A stretch of 64,000 bases of DNA from Siniperca chuatsi (Eukaryota > Chordata > Actinopteri > Centrarchiformes > Sinipercidae): positions 25,431,082 to 25,495,081 of the forward strand of contig NC_058057.1 in the NCBI RefSeq assembly GCF_020085105.1, in the 5' to 3' direction. The notes under the pieces were generated by a model. It made no database searches. It was not told the origin of the DNA and saw only the letters and a program-made list of their open reading frames with translations. The position numbers and the translations under genes were made by a program. Shown here piece by piece: positions 12,474 to 24,379 of the stretch. Each line of letters starts with the position of its first letter. The first letter of the stretch is position 1.

Positions 12474-13222
12474 CAGTGGTGGAAGACGTACCCAGATCAT
12501 TTACTTAAGTAAAAGTAGAAATAACATTGTCTAAAAATACTCAATTACAAGTAAAAGTCCTGAATTCGAAATGTTACTTAAGTAAAAGTACAGAATAATT
12601 AAAGTATCAAAGGTAAAAGTACTCATTATGCAGAATGGCTCCTTTCAGTGTTATTATTATAGAATATTATATTATTCTGTTTTTGTCACTAACAGCTGCA
12701 TGTAAGAGCATTTTAATGTTGGAGTTCGTCAATGTGGAGCCAATTTCAGAAACTTTGTGCACTACTGGCGGCTGTGGTAGTGGTAGAGCGGGTCGTCCAC
12801 TAATCGGAAGGTCAGCAGTTCGATCCCGGCTTCCGCCAGCCCACATGTTGAAGTGTCCTTGGGCAAGAGGGCTGTGCCTTCGGTGTGTAACTGATCAGTT
12901 TCTTTGGACTGATGAGCGGTTGGCACCTGCCATTAGTTTTTGAATGGGCTGAATGTGATATGTAGTGTGACGCGTTTTGAGTGGTCGGAAAGACTAGAAA
13001 GGCGCTATACAAGTACAGTCCATTTACCATTAGTAGTATAGTTCTGTATCATATCGTATGATTTTTTATGTAACTAGTAACTATAACTGTCAAATAAATA
13101 TAGTGGTACAATATTTCACTCTGAAATGTAATGGTGTATAAGTATAAAGCAGCATAAAATGGAAATATCCAAGTAATGTACAAGTATTTCAATATTTTAC
13201 TTGAGTAAACGTTACACCACTG
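12474..13222 (+). mobile_element. hAT-like MITE interrupted by a SINE
   Basis: The left end CAGTGGTGGAAGA and the right end GTTACACCACTG form inverted termini. Inside are the ACTTAAGTAAAAGTA and CAAGTAAAAGTCCTG motifs of a ubiquitous teleost non-autonomous element. A SINE at about 12769-13029 splits it, so the SINE is the younger insertion. Confidence 0.75.
12769..13029 (+). mobile_element. tRNA-derived SINE (copy 1)
   Basis: A tRNA-like head carries a box-A-like TGGTAGAGCGGG and box B GTTCGATCC (12818-12826). The tail is GGCGCTATACAAGTACAGTC. The head is shared with the copy at 60843-61012. It does not fold as an intact tRNA, so it is not called a tRNA gene. Confidence 0.75.
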
Positions 13223-14149
13223 TGTGTAGCATTTGAACATTTCGGGCTTTGGCGACCCCTAGTGGTAAGATCAAAAAACGATACTAACAGACAGCAATGC
13301 ACATTGCTTCCCCCAACACACAACAGAAAGCTGAGCTAGAAAAAAATGAAAAAGAGACAATTAGACAAAGATATAAATAAAGATATAAATATTTGAATTT
13401 GACAACCTTTTTTAAAATCGCTGTTTGAATAAGTTATTCTATCATTTCCTCTCAATACAAAACAGAAGGTTAGTGAATATGAATCTCTCACATGCCAGTT
13501 GCCAAGACAGAATACTGTGTATGTATTTTTAGACCAGTCTTCATTTACATCCACTTGTCTTTTTCAGCATTTTGTGCAAATTGTGCATTAAAGAAACCTC
13601 TGAAAATGCCAGAAATTGAGGGGGGGAAATGCCCAACTCTCGCAGGCTGATGGAAATACATTTTTCAAATAAACAATGACATTGATGAACCTGCTTCAGA
13701 TTCCTCTACTATAAACGAAACACTCCTGTTTTGCTGCGACATACTGTTTCCAGCCCCCGCTCCACTAGAGAGACTGAAAAATAAAGAAAAAAAACGTCAT
13801 GTGAGGTTGTCACGGTAGTCCTGAGGTCTACAACGGTGAACCTTACAGTGTAACCTCAGTGTCCCAGGATCAACTTTGGTCGGGGACACTTGTTTCACGT
13901 CACCTGCACCAATCTGCTGCAGCTGATGAAAACACCTCAGGGTATGTGCATACAGGGCCTTAGCCAGCCTTAACACACTCATCACCACTCTGAAAATTTA
14001 AACCAAAAACCAAAAAGGAAGTAAAATGTAAATGTTCTAATTACTTGTTTTTCATGTTATTCATTAATTTAACTGTTCAATTACACTATGTAAATCTTAT
14101 TTCTCAACATGAAGGTCTAACACCGGTTTCAGTGTATGAAACTCAACAA

Positions 14150-14740
14150 GCCTGCAGGTAGGCTGCAACACTGTAGGCTTTTAATGTGGAAACAAACATC
14201 AGGAAGTGTTGAGGTTTGCTGACGGTAGCTTAATATTGTGTTGATCTCCTCATAAGCTGTGCCGTGCGTGCATCTCACCATAACGGCACTTGGAAACCCG
14301 TCTGAAAGCAGGTGGGAGAAGGTGACAGATTTTATCAGTCAGACTGACAGTGCAAGGCCGGGACTATTTCCTGCATGGAAGCAGTACGTACAGTACCAGT
14401 AGCCTACAGACGTGACAAACTATAAAAAGTCTCAGTTGAAAAGATTTGTTCATCCATTTTTGGCTAGCACTAGGGTACAGAAGTGGTCAACATGCCCAAA
14501 TGATGGGGGAACAGAGGCAAATTATTGCTTCAGAGAGAGTCAGTGGATTTTTGTTTCCTTTCTCGAGATAATTTTCTTTCCTCTTGTACATCTGGCCATC
14601 ATTCCCTCCCACCGTTTTCCTTAAATGCTTAATTCCATCTTTGATCATTCCCCTTATAGTTAGGCTGCTATAGGATTTTAATGTGGAAAAAAAAACATCA
14701 GGAAGTGTTGAGTTTTGTTGACGGTAGCTTAATATTGATC
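14150..14740 (+). repeat. Pair of about 85-bp direct repeats 495 bp apart
   Basis: TTTTAATGTGGAAA followed by CATCAGGAAGTGTTGAG, then TTGACGGTAGCTTAATATTG, occurs at about 14158-14242 and again at about 14652-14738. The interval could be one element with long direct ends or a local duplication. Confidence 0.5.
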
Positions 14741-15168
14741 ACAAGTACAGCAAAGAAGAAATGAATGGAGCATGAAAACATTATTTCTGTTAAATAAGAG
14801 TGGAGAGTATGACATGACTGTTATTGTACTGATGGAATTCATTCTGTGGAAATGTACATTATACTAAATGTACCATGTACAAGTGATTTCACCCCCTTTG
14901 ATGTTTCTTTACCCAGCCTTTGTTTGTTCGTGCTGGCTACGGCCGGCCATTATTTGAATACCGACTTTTATATGAGAGTTTATTGTATACCAGTAGACGG
15001 TGACCTTGTCTTCCTCCTCAGTGTGGCCCTCTCTGCCAGCTGCAGGGCAGTTTCTCTTCACATAACTCTGACAATAAAAGCAGACACCATGTTTACTGTG
15101 ATAGATTACAGAAACTTGAGTAAGTTTCAAGCCTCTGCAGGTTGGTTTTGTCTATTCACATTCACACC

Positions 15169-15169
<1 letters not shown>

Positions 15170-15205
<36 letters not shown>
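15170..15205 (+). repeat. (CA)n microsatellite
   Basis: Perfect CA repeat followed by CATACACAGA. Further dinucleotide runs stand at about 15342-15366 (CT), 16923-16942 (AC), 17012-17041 (CA), 18028-18056 (CT), 23409-23431 (GT), 24358-24375 (AC) and 39582-39609 (TC). Confidence 0.85.
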
Positions 15206-15207
<2 letters not shown>

Positions 15208-15335
15208 AGATCTGTCATCCTCACACTGATCTAAGCTGGTTAATCAGATTTCTGTCGTTCCTACCTGTTTGGATCTGAACCAACAGACACAAGCTGTCGA
15301 CTTCTCCGGATGAATTCAGAGACACGCTCCCTCCT

Positions 15336-15370
<35 letters not shown>

Positions 15371-15499
15371 GTCTGCAGTGTGTAGGTGTGCAGCAGTGTG
15401 TAATAGGTTTTTCAGTGCAGCTTTGCAGCCTGAAGCTTCCACCGGGCTCAGAGGGAGAAAGTCAATTACAGCAGGGCTGAGCCTGGCCTGTGGGGGGGC

Positions 15500-15665
15500 G
15501 TATGGGAGGGAGATAAGAACGTAAAGATGGCTGCAGCAGAGCGCTCCTCTGGCTGCATGCATGGGCGGCGAGCGCTGCACTTTGCCCTCCTGCAGCTTTC
15601 CAGACGCAGAGCCAGAAAGCTGCAGCAGGGAGGAGGACTCAGACTGAGACTGAAACACAGGAGAG
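15500..15665. other. Small GC-rich island
   Basis: This is richer in GC and CpG than its surroundings (GCATGGGCGGCGAGCGCTGC). It contains AAGATGGC, a fair start context, but no confirmed exon. It could be a conserved regulatory element; nothing in the sequence alone decides this. Confidence 0.25.
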
Positions 15666-17009
15666 GAGATAATGTGACTGCATTCAATAGTATTTATTCT
15701 AACGTACAAGTTTATCGATTGCTTTTTATCAATTTAAAGGCTCAATCAGTGATTTTGGATCATATAAATCTGATATCTATTCACATATGAATGTAGGTTT
15801 AAGGATAATTCTGGTTTATTACAACATAAAATGTATTTTTGTAGTTTTGACCATCAAAATAAGACGGTGTAGTCCCTCATTCGTCCAGGAGTGTTCTATC
15901 GTAGAAAAGGTTTCAGTCGTAGTCATCTGGACACTGTTTTCAGAATCGAGACGTTTCAGCTCCCATCCAGAAGTCATTCTCAATTTTGACCATCATTTAT
16001 ATCTGTCCTGATGACATTGTACTAACCACGTTAAGTGCTGAAATCTGGGGAAAACTTAACCCCTTAACAAGCAGTGGTCTGACTACAGGCCGGGAGCAGG
16101 GTTTGGGACAGCATCCAATTGAATCCTCACACAACCTTGACAAACTGTAGTTTGACAGACTGTGTGAACCATTTTAAAGTAAGGTCCAAATATCACTGCG
16201 ACAACAGTAACAGAAGCGCAAAACAATACAGTAACATTGAAAAGATCCTTAAAAAATAGGAAAGGAAAAAACACACATTTCTATGTAAATTTGGATCACT
16301 TGGACTAATTCTGACTTCTTTTTTTACAGTAAACTTCAAAGAGTTTCCTTTCAAGAGAAACCAGGGTCATGGCTGTAATCAAAAGGGTTCGAGAACAGTA
16401 ACCATTTTATTGTTGGGTGGATGTCACTTTCAGGCTTGTGCGTAAAAAAGAGGTGCTTGTTACAGGGTTTAAGTTCTTTAGACGTCCAGGTAGCAGGTAA
16501 ACTTTGATTCAACAGCATTTAAATTACAATATTTCAGTGTGCAGTTAGGGACCAGCTTCACAATAAAATATGGTCGCTGAAATGCCGTTGAAACATCGGT
16601 TATATCAAACTTTGAAAAAAAGCAAACCAACCAAATCTAGCTGGGTTTAGTCTAGATATCTAGACATATTTTAGCCTGCAAATCACCAACTGTAAAGTCT
16701 CAATAGATTGAATCACAACTGTTTTATATCAGTGAGTGACAGGAAGTAGAAGAACAGATTGCAGTGAAACAGGAAGCTGAGCTCTGTGTGTCTGTTGTAG
16801 ATCCTCGGCTCAGACGGCGGCCAGGCGACAGCAAACTGGAGGCTTTGTTGTTACTGTTGTTGTGGTGTTTGTTTTGAGCCGCACAACACTTCTGGCATTC
16901 AGGACACACACCGTCATGAGCTACACACACACACACACACACACTTACAAACACACATGAATCTGAAGAGAAGTGAGGATGAGAAAAGTACACGTAGAGA
17001 TGGAAATTT

Positions 17010-17045
<36 letters not shown>

Positions 17046-17289
17046 CTAAACGCATCGTATACATGAACAAACACGGAGTGAGTGCCTTGCTCAGGGATGC
17101 AGAAACACACACACACACACACAGCGGACAATGAGACAGGCTTTCAGCTGGTGTGTTTGTGTGGTCTCATCTTTTTTTCATCTCAGCAGCGACTCTAGCC
17201 AGGTGTGTGTGATCTTGTGCTTCTATATTTATGAGAACTGATTTGAGTTTTAGACCTTAAACCTGCAATAACTGATTTTTTTTTTGTTG

Positions 17290-17720
17290 TTGTTGCTTTT
17301 GTTATTGAACATGATCATTAATTTGGAGTCGTGTTCGTGTCACCTGATGAATGTCAGTCCAATATTCCCTCTCTTTTAGCTCTGTTTTTGGTCTCCACCA
17401 ACTCCTGAGGGAAATATCTGGCTCTTTAGCTGCTAAATGCTCCACTGTGTTCACCAGCTGCTCTCTGACTGTGTCTGTCTGCTGTTTGGTGCTGAGCAGG
17501 TAGTGTACAGTGGGGTTTTAGGGCTTTTTCACTAAAAACAGCTGCCGAAAACGACGCTGTTAGAGCAGTGAGAGTGAATCAAAACAGTAAATTTGTGGCC
17601 GGACAGCTAAACAACGAGCTGAAACTCACTATAAAGATCTGTAAAGCAGAGAGGAGCTGCAGATTCAACTGATAATCCTCTGTAGGTTCATCACTACCTG
17701 AGACACCTTTCACACTGTCA
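17290..17720 (-). repeat. Four-copy interspersed repeat, copy B
   Basis: Same family and orientation as 5960-6390. It begins near a T-run followed by GTTGTTGTTGC and ends near GTTCATCACTAC. Copies differ by many substitutions, so the family is not very young. Confidence 0.7.
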
Positions 17721-18026
17721 CCTTGTTTTCACACTGTCATTTGATACATTGTTATTATAAAGATATCAATTATAGCTGGTTTAAAGTGAGGACATTGTGT
17801 CTGGTCCTCAATTCTTCAAAGGGCTGTTTGAGGGTTAGGACTAAAGAATTAGGTTTTATTTAACATTAAAGTTAGGGGCTAGAGAATGTATTATGTCAGT
17901 TGAGGGTCCTCACAAGGATAAAAATACACTAATGTGTCTGTGTGTGTGTTTCTGAAAGCCTAAAGCTCCTGGCTGCGCAGGATTAGCAGTCTTGCGTTTC
18001 AAACAGAGAACGAACGTCAGCCTGAT

Positions 18027-18057
<31 letters not shown>

Positions 18058-18375
18058 GCAGAAGCTAATAAGCTCCACTGCTTTTCCTCCTGCAGTGAGC
18101 TGATTACAGTGTTATATCTCAGACACCCCCATTCACCTCCCAATACACCAATATACTCCCTTATAAACTACAATATATTGTACCTCCATACCTGAATATA
18201 CCCTACCTTATACCCCAGTGCACTCCCATTACCAGATGATTCATCCCATGAGGGTTATTTTTGCAATTTATAGTATCCAATTATATCTGTACAGTACTGT
18301 ATTTCTCATTACATTTCTATTTTTACTCCACTTTCATTTCAGAGGAAAATATTGAGATTGTCCAGGAAAACTACT

Positions 18376-18928
18376 TTAAAAGATGAGTCTGGCAAAAATC
18401 TATATTTTTGTTATTGTCAACAAATCACATGAAAAGCCAACCAACCATAAAATATCCACTAACAAGTTTTGTGTGTGTATCACAGCCTGATGTATCTCCT
18501 TCCTCTGAGCCATAGAGCTCCATTGTTGTCCAGAAACTATAAACTAACACATCAGTGAGCCGCACTGTTGCACTGGGTGACATGTTCCTTCATCACCATG
18601 AACACACACACTGTAGTTTGTTCTGACTCAGTCCCACACACACCGTCCTGCTGCCCCAAACACTCACTAGAGCACCAAATGTGGATTCATCCGCCGCTGA
18701 AAATAGTCCCCAACAAATGCACCATTTCCTCCTGTTTGAGTGATGTTTGCTAAACCAGATGTTTTGTATTTGTGAGCTGTTTTTAGATAGAAGATTTGAG
18801 CTTGGAGCTGAGAGCCACAGACAGGAAGTCATAAAGTATTGAGAGACGAACTAACACAGGTTTTGGTCTTTTTATGGAATTTCTTGACAAAAGAAGATTA
18901 TACAATATTGCCAGCCTCATCCTTTAAA
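18376..18928 (+). mobile_element. MITE with about 65-bp terminal inverted repeats, copy 1
   Basis: The 5' end TTAAAAGATGAGTCTGG and the 3' end GCCAGCCTCATCCTTTAAAA are inverted forms of each other. The central 180 bp match the inverted copy at 33788-34361 almost perfectly. The 61-codon frame at 18568-18753 recurs there and is part of the element. Confidence 0.75.
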
Positions 18929-19881
18929 ATTAACTGTTTATCTTTTCCTGACATGTAACCTCATCTGGCCGGGCACATAATGACTAGTAGGGTTCTAGTT
19001 TTATACTAGAACTAGATGTTCTGTACATGGAGCAGATTAAACCATGACAGCCAACAACACAAAACTTCTGTTTACATGGCAACACTTCATATCAATAATT
19101 TACACTTTTCACATTTAATTATTTTACTCATGTAATGTTTAACCGTTTTGTTTACTTGAGATGAAAGTTTTGAAAGCAAGATCTTTCCATTGTGGTATTG
19201 CTACTCTGAAATAGAAAAGCCAAAGAAAAAGTCAAGTGCTGAATACTTTTTCCATCATTTATGCCCCTCCATGGAGGGCATACTATACCCTTCTATTTAC
19301 CCCCATATACTGTACCCCCATAAAGTATTCCAATTTTATCCATATGCCCCTACATACCAGTTCTTCATTATATTTCCCACATGTACCCTTATGAAAATTC
19401 ATATATTCCTATATAAAACCCCGTATGCATCATATATACTGTATCTAATATGGGGTTATATAGCTTCACGCATTCTGAAAAACTCGGAGATCCAACAAGA
19501 TAATTATGATTACATTTTTCATAATTCTGCAGATTCCACCAGCAGAGCTGTCGAATACAACCATCCTTGTTTCCTCTCTCCCATTCTGTGTGTGTTGGGA
19601 TAGACTGTATATCCCGAGTGTCTCTGCTCCCCTGCTTTATATTCTGCTCCAGACTCTCACTTTCTCACACAGACTGACGGTCTCGCGATGGACAGATAGA
19701 AGAAAGAATGAAAGAGAGACAGACCAGAAAAGACAACTACAAAAGGAGCCACCCTTCTTTCCTTTGTCCCTCCATCCCTCCCTCTTAAGGCAGGAACATG
19801 CTTCTCTTCTCCGAACGTGCACAGCTGTCATTCAGAGGCATTCGCGGGGATGAATCTTTTATACTCGTATGTAGAAGTAGC

Positions 19882-20105
19882 GATGGTGGAGGAAGTATTC
19901 GGATTCTTTACTTAAGTAGAAGTACCGAACACTGTGAAAATACTGCATTACAAGTAAAAGTCCTGCACTGAAAATGTTACTTAAGTAAAAGTATAAAAGT
20001 ACAATCAGCAAAATGTCCTTAAATCAAAAGTAAAAGTACTCAATGCAGGAAAATGGCCCCTGTAAGTTTTTTGCTTTAACTTATCATTATGAAGTAAATG
20101 TCGAC
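19882..20105 (+). mobile_element. hAT-like MITE fragment
   Basis: GATGGTGGAGGAAGTATTCG, then TTTACTTAAGTAGAAGTACC and ACAAGTAAAAGTCCTGCA, mark the left end of the same family as 12474-13222. The right end was not found. Confidence 0.65.
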
Positions 20106-20289
20106 TGCACAATGTAAAGGCTATAGAATAATGACACCATCGGCGTTTAGATTGGTTCCCTATAAGCCTCATTTTTACTTTACGATCTCCCGGGGAAACG
20201 AAGGCTCAGTATACATCACAAAGGAACCAAAAGAGGAAGAGGACAGTGCTTTTGTAGCTATCAGTAGCTATCGGTAGCTATCCCCAGGC

Positions 20290-20530
20290 AGTGGAAATGG
20301 CGGACGGTGGAACAACCGGAGTAACTGTGGAAACTCTACCCGGCAAATTAAAAAGAGCCCCGTTTGCGAGAAGGCAAAGAAGGTGAAGAGGGAGAGTGAT
20401 AAAAAAATGAGGTAAAACAAGAGTGAACCTCGGACGGGCATTTTACTCAGGGAGAGAGTTCCTGGACTTGAGAGGTTTCCAAACCGGCATTCAGTTGGCG
20501 TTCTCTCTACTAGATCAGTAAGTACTAAAA
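20290..20530 (+). pseudogene. Degenerate transposon-associated coding fragment
   Basis: One frame reads ETLPGKLKRAPFARRQRR, then after a frame break TRVNLGRAFYSGREFLDLRG followed by FQTGIQLAFSLLD. This resembles, from memory, a fish repeat-associated module (TRVN-G-AF-RWRELR---G--TDAELA-FLLD). In-frame stops and a frame break show that it is dead. The family name is uncertain. Confidence 0.35.
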
Positions 20531-21599
20531 CCTGCCTACTTATTAATACTTACTTACTTATTAAACTCAGGCAAAGTGGACGGACACTGTCTTACAAATG
20601 TCGAGCTTTTTATGTGAAGATGAAAACCATATTATCATCACTAACTCTAGCTGCTGTTTACATTTATTGTGTTGTAAAATGCTAAATAAATTACCTTTTA
20701 CCTTGATTTAGGAGGTGTGTGTGTGTCAGCTCCTCTGTCAGCCTCTGCGATCTACAGTTACCCATAACACCTTTCTCTGCGTAGACCCGCAGTGACGTTT
20801 GCATGTATCTTTGGAGAGCCATAATTCCAGCCTTACTCTTTATTGCCCCACTGCTCTCTCTGACAGAGACTCGAACAGACTGCAAACTGCTGACTGGTAA
20901 TTAGACTCGATTGTAAACTCAGACAGCAGTGAAGTCGCGTAGTGCACAATGTTTTCAACAGGCTGATATGAGACCTTGACCTCTGCTACCAATACAGATG
21001 ATTACAAATTACCATTTCTGATAACTGATATAAAGTTTTAACATCCCTTTAACATAGTCATAAAACACAATTATTCAGCAGTGATGGAAACATGGTGCAC
21101 AAATCCTTTACTTCACCAACAGTATAAATACTACGATCGAATACCAGGCTTTTCAAAGTAAAACCAATGGAGCTCAATGGCACACAGGAAGAAGATATAT
21201 CAGGCTTTGAAAACACACAATACTTGTTAGTAGGATATATTCAGTGTTGTTTTCATCTTTTCATGGGATTAGCTGACAATAAAGTCGTGTATGTGTAGAG
21301 ACATACAGCTATAATGGGGTACTTTAAATTGCAATATTAACCCTCTTTAGATTAATCTGGTAATGACATGGTCCAACATGTTTTTTGGACAACAGTGGAG
21401 CTCTATGGCACAGAGGAATAAGATATATCAGGCTTTGATACACACACAATACTTGTTAGTAGATACATTCGTTGTTGGTTTTTGGTGTTTTTATTGGATT
21501 TGCTGACAATAAGAAGAACATAAAATATCATCAGCTTTATCCTTTAATGTTCTGTTTTGAACAAATGAATGGCACGAAAATAATAATTATTATTATCAT

Positions 21600-21880
21600 T
21601 GGACACAATCTCTCTGGGTGGAGTCTGCATGTCCTCCCCGTGTTACCGTGGGTTCTCTCCGGGTTCTCCGGCTTCCTCCCACCGTCCAAAGACATGCATG
21701 TGTAGGTTAATTGATAACTCTAAATTGCCCGTATTGAATGAATGTGTGAGTGAATGGTTGTCTGTGTCTGTGTCTGTGTTCGCCCCTGCGACGAGTTGGC
21801 CACTGTCCAGGGTCCCTGCCTGGAGTCACTAGGTGGTTAACGGGGAAAGCTGTGACATGGATGGATGGATGGATGGATTA
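21600..21880 (+). repeat. LINE-type retroposon 3' tail with (GGAT)n end
   Basis: GTGGAGTCTGCATGTCCTCC, GGCTTCCTCCCACCGTCCAA and CTCTAAATTGCCCGTA are hallmarks of a tail that I recall as highly repeated in fish genomes. It ends here in (ATGG)n at about 21859-21880. The frames 21599-21832 are repeat-derived. Confidence 0.65.
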
Positions 21881-22116
21881 TCATTGGACCTGGTGGTTCA
21901 AACTGTGACAATACAGAGTCATTCTGGAGTGTTTGTGACATGTCTTCATTATTTTACAGCCATTTCTGTTGTAATGATTGTGTATGGGGAAAAGTTGTTT
22001 TTGGGTCAGTGACCTGCAATGCATCGCCTCACAGCCAAGCACTGTACTGTTCCTGGAGGTTTGGTAGTTATCAGCTAAACCCTGATCACATCAGCAAACA
22101 GAGGGAACAGCAGGAG

Positions 22117-22120
<4 letters not shown>

Positions 22121-22175
<55 letters not shown>
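22121..22175 (+). repeat. (GT)n microsatellite
   Basis: 55-bp perfect GT run. A second run at about 22243-22270 and a CA run at about 22312-22334 follow. Confidence 0.9.
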
Positions 22176-22181
<6 letters not shown>

Positions 22182-22439
22182 CGTGTATTACTCATGTTGT
22201 GGGGACATACATCTGTTTACACAGTCACATTGTGGGGACTTCTTTGTGTGTGTGTGTGTGTGTGTGTGTGAGAGCCAGCTGAATGACCTACAGGGGACAT
22301 CACTGCCTGCACACACACACACACACACACACACATCCCAAACTTCTGCAAACACACAGTGGATGTCTCTCACACAGCAGTGCATCATGGGTAAAAGAAA
22401 TATCTGGATGGCATGAAAACACAAAACTGACTCTTCTCT

Positions 22440-23165
22440 TGCATCCACCTCCTCTTAACCTCTTTCCCCTCTTCCTCATTCTCTCCTTCCTGTCCTCCTC
22501 TCATATCTTCCTCCTCTTTCTTCTCCTTTTTTTCTCCACTTCCATCTTTCCAACATTTTCTTCTCCTCTCTTCCATCCTCACCTCTCCCTCCCTCTTCTC
22601 CTGCTCTTCTTTCATCTGTCTTCCTCTTTTTTCTCATCATTGTCATCACCACTCTCTCTCATCTTGATTCTTCTCCTCTCCTCCTCCACCACTCTCTTTC
22701 TCCTCTTCCTCCTTTCTGTGTTCCCCCTCTCTCCTTCCCTTGATCCTCCTCATTTTTTCTCTTGTCCTTCCCTCCTCTCCTCCTCTTCTCTCATTTCCTC
22801 CTCTCTTCTCCTCTCCTCTCTTGTCCCATTCTCATCATCTCCTCCTCTTCTTTATTACTACCCTTCCTCTTCTCCTACATGTTCCTTTTCCTGCTTCCCC
22901 TTCTTCCATTCTCTCTTGTCTTATTTCCTCCTCTTCTCTTCTCTCCTCTCATCTTCCTCCTTCCTCTCTTGTCTCCTCCTTCTAATCTCTTCTGTCCTCT
23001 CCTTCTTCATCCTATTCTCCTCTCCTCATCTCTTGTTTCTTCTTCTCGTCCTCCTCTCTATTTCTTCCCTTCCTCCTCTTATATGTTCCTTTTCCTGCTT
23101 CCCCTTCTCTTCTCTCCTACGTCTCCTACCCTATTGTTTCATTTCCTTTTCTCCTCTCCTTGTTT
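22440..23165 (+). repeat. Long TCC/TTC pyrimidine tract, left part
   Basis: About 725 bp consist almost wholly of C and T, with degenerate CTCCTCTTC units. The long frame at 22283-23290 is Ser/Leu/Phe low complexity and not a gene. The tract resumes at 24150-24266 after the transposon at 23179-24140, so it was probably one block before insertion. Confidence 0.85.
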
Positions 23166-23178
23166 GCCAGTCCAGTCA

Positions 23179-24140
23179 CAGAAAGAAATGTATCAATTGT
23201 ACATTTCTGCGAACCACAGATACATGCAGTCTGTACATTTTAATACATCTAATACATATCATAGCAACATTTGTTTTCGGCCGTTTGTAACAAAACCAGG
23301 TGTTTATAGTGACAAACCTGTCGTTTTTTAGCAAGGCGTCGGTATCATGGTACAGCCGTACCATTCCTAGTGTCTCTGTCTGTTTGTCCCCTGTTGGTTA
23401 CCCTTCTGTGTGTGTGTGTGTGTGTGTGTGTGCGCTGGCGGGGTGCGGCCTCTGGTGAACTGCCAATCAGAGACTGACACACCTGCTACTCATCTGCTGC
23501 TGCTCACCTGTTCTCCATCCACCAATCAACACCTTGCAGTATGTCTACCCGGCTCTTCTCACCACTCTTTGCCAGATCGTCCATTTACAAGTGGTACGAT
23601 GCCTCCTGCCTGTTTTCTGAATTCCTGACTAACTCTGTGACTCCCTAAGTAAAGGTTCATTCCTCTCACCTGCCTCCAAGTTACTCACTGGCTTTCCAGA
23701 AAGATCTCACCACGGATCCTCTGCTGCTCCACCTCAGCCCGCTGTCCTCGCTCCGCCTGCCGGCTCTCACCAGTCTCCTTCCAGCCTGCTGTCTTCGCCC
23801 AGTCCACCGGCTCACGGCGATTACTTCCACACACCTGGTTACTCCTTTGTGTTTTACAAATAAACCAAAACTAACAACTTCAACTCCCTCTGTGCTAGTC
23901 GTGCTTTTGGGTCCAGCCTCTATGTACCATAACAGTCGGGACATTTTCGGCTGTTTTTATGGTGCCAAAACCGGGCTTTTTAGCCCAAATCACGATATTT
24001 ACCTAATCCTAACCAAGTGGTTTTGTACCTAAACTTAACCAGACTTTAACCACAGTGTTTGACGTAGAGATTAAACGTTTGAAATGTACAGATTGCAAGT
24101 ATCTATGGTTTGCAGAGTACAATTGGTACATTTTATTCTG
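23179..24140. mobile_element. Foldback DNA element carrying an internal insertion
   Basis: The left end (CAGAAAGAAATGTATCAATT and on for about 75 bp) is the inverse complement of the right end (…AGTACAATTGGTACATTTTA, then TTCTG). The inner right arm carries CTAACCAAGTGGTTTTGTAC. A 593-bp insertion at 23342-23934 splits the middle. Confidence 0.7.
23342..23934 (+). mobile_element. Probable solo LTR nested in the foldback element
   Basis: Flanked by the 5-bp direct repeat GTCGG (23337-23341 and 23935-23939). The right part holds AATAAA at 23860-23865, then GTGCTTTTGGGTCC and a CATAACA end, resembling fish Ty3/gypsy LTRs as I recall them. The left end is TATCATGG instead of the canonical TG, so the class is not firm. 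No internal retroelement code is present. Confidence 0.5.
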
Positions 24141-24149
24141 CCGATTGGG

Positions 24150-24266
24150 TTGCGTTTCCTCCTCTCTTCTCCTTTCCTCTCCTCGCCTCTTGTTTCCTCC
24201 TCTCCTCATCTCCCCCTCTTCCCTCCTCTCTTCTTCTTTTAACTCCTTTCTTCTCCTCTTCTCCAG
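24150..24266 (+). repeat. TCC pyrimidine tract, right part
   Basis: Continuation of the 22440-23165 tract on the far side of the foldback element. Same CTCCTCTTC-type units. Confidence 0.75.
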
Positions 24267-24379
24267 ATAGAACATTTCACCTGTGGTTTCTCAGCGTTGG
24301 TGCCTTAGGCACGAAGATCTCCTAACACCTCCTCAAAGCCTACCACCTCCTCCATCTCACACACACACACACACAGAGA

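Noticed and set aside
12774-12840. tRNA gene (box A and box B present)
   Set aside because: The head lacks a full cloverleaf and continues into a SINE tail shared with 60843-61012.
22283-23290. 335-codon open frame
   Set aside because: It lies in the TCC pyrimidine tract and encodes Ser/Leu/Phe runs. All three frames stay open for compositional reasons.
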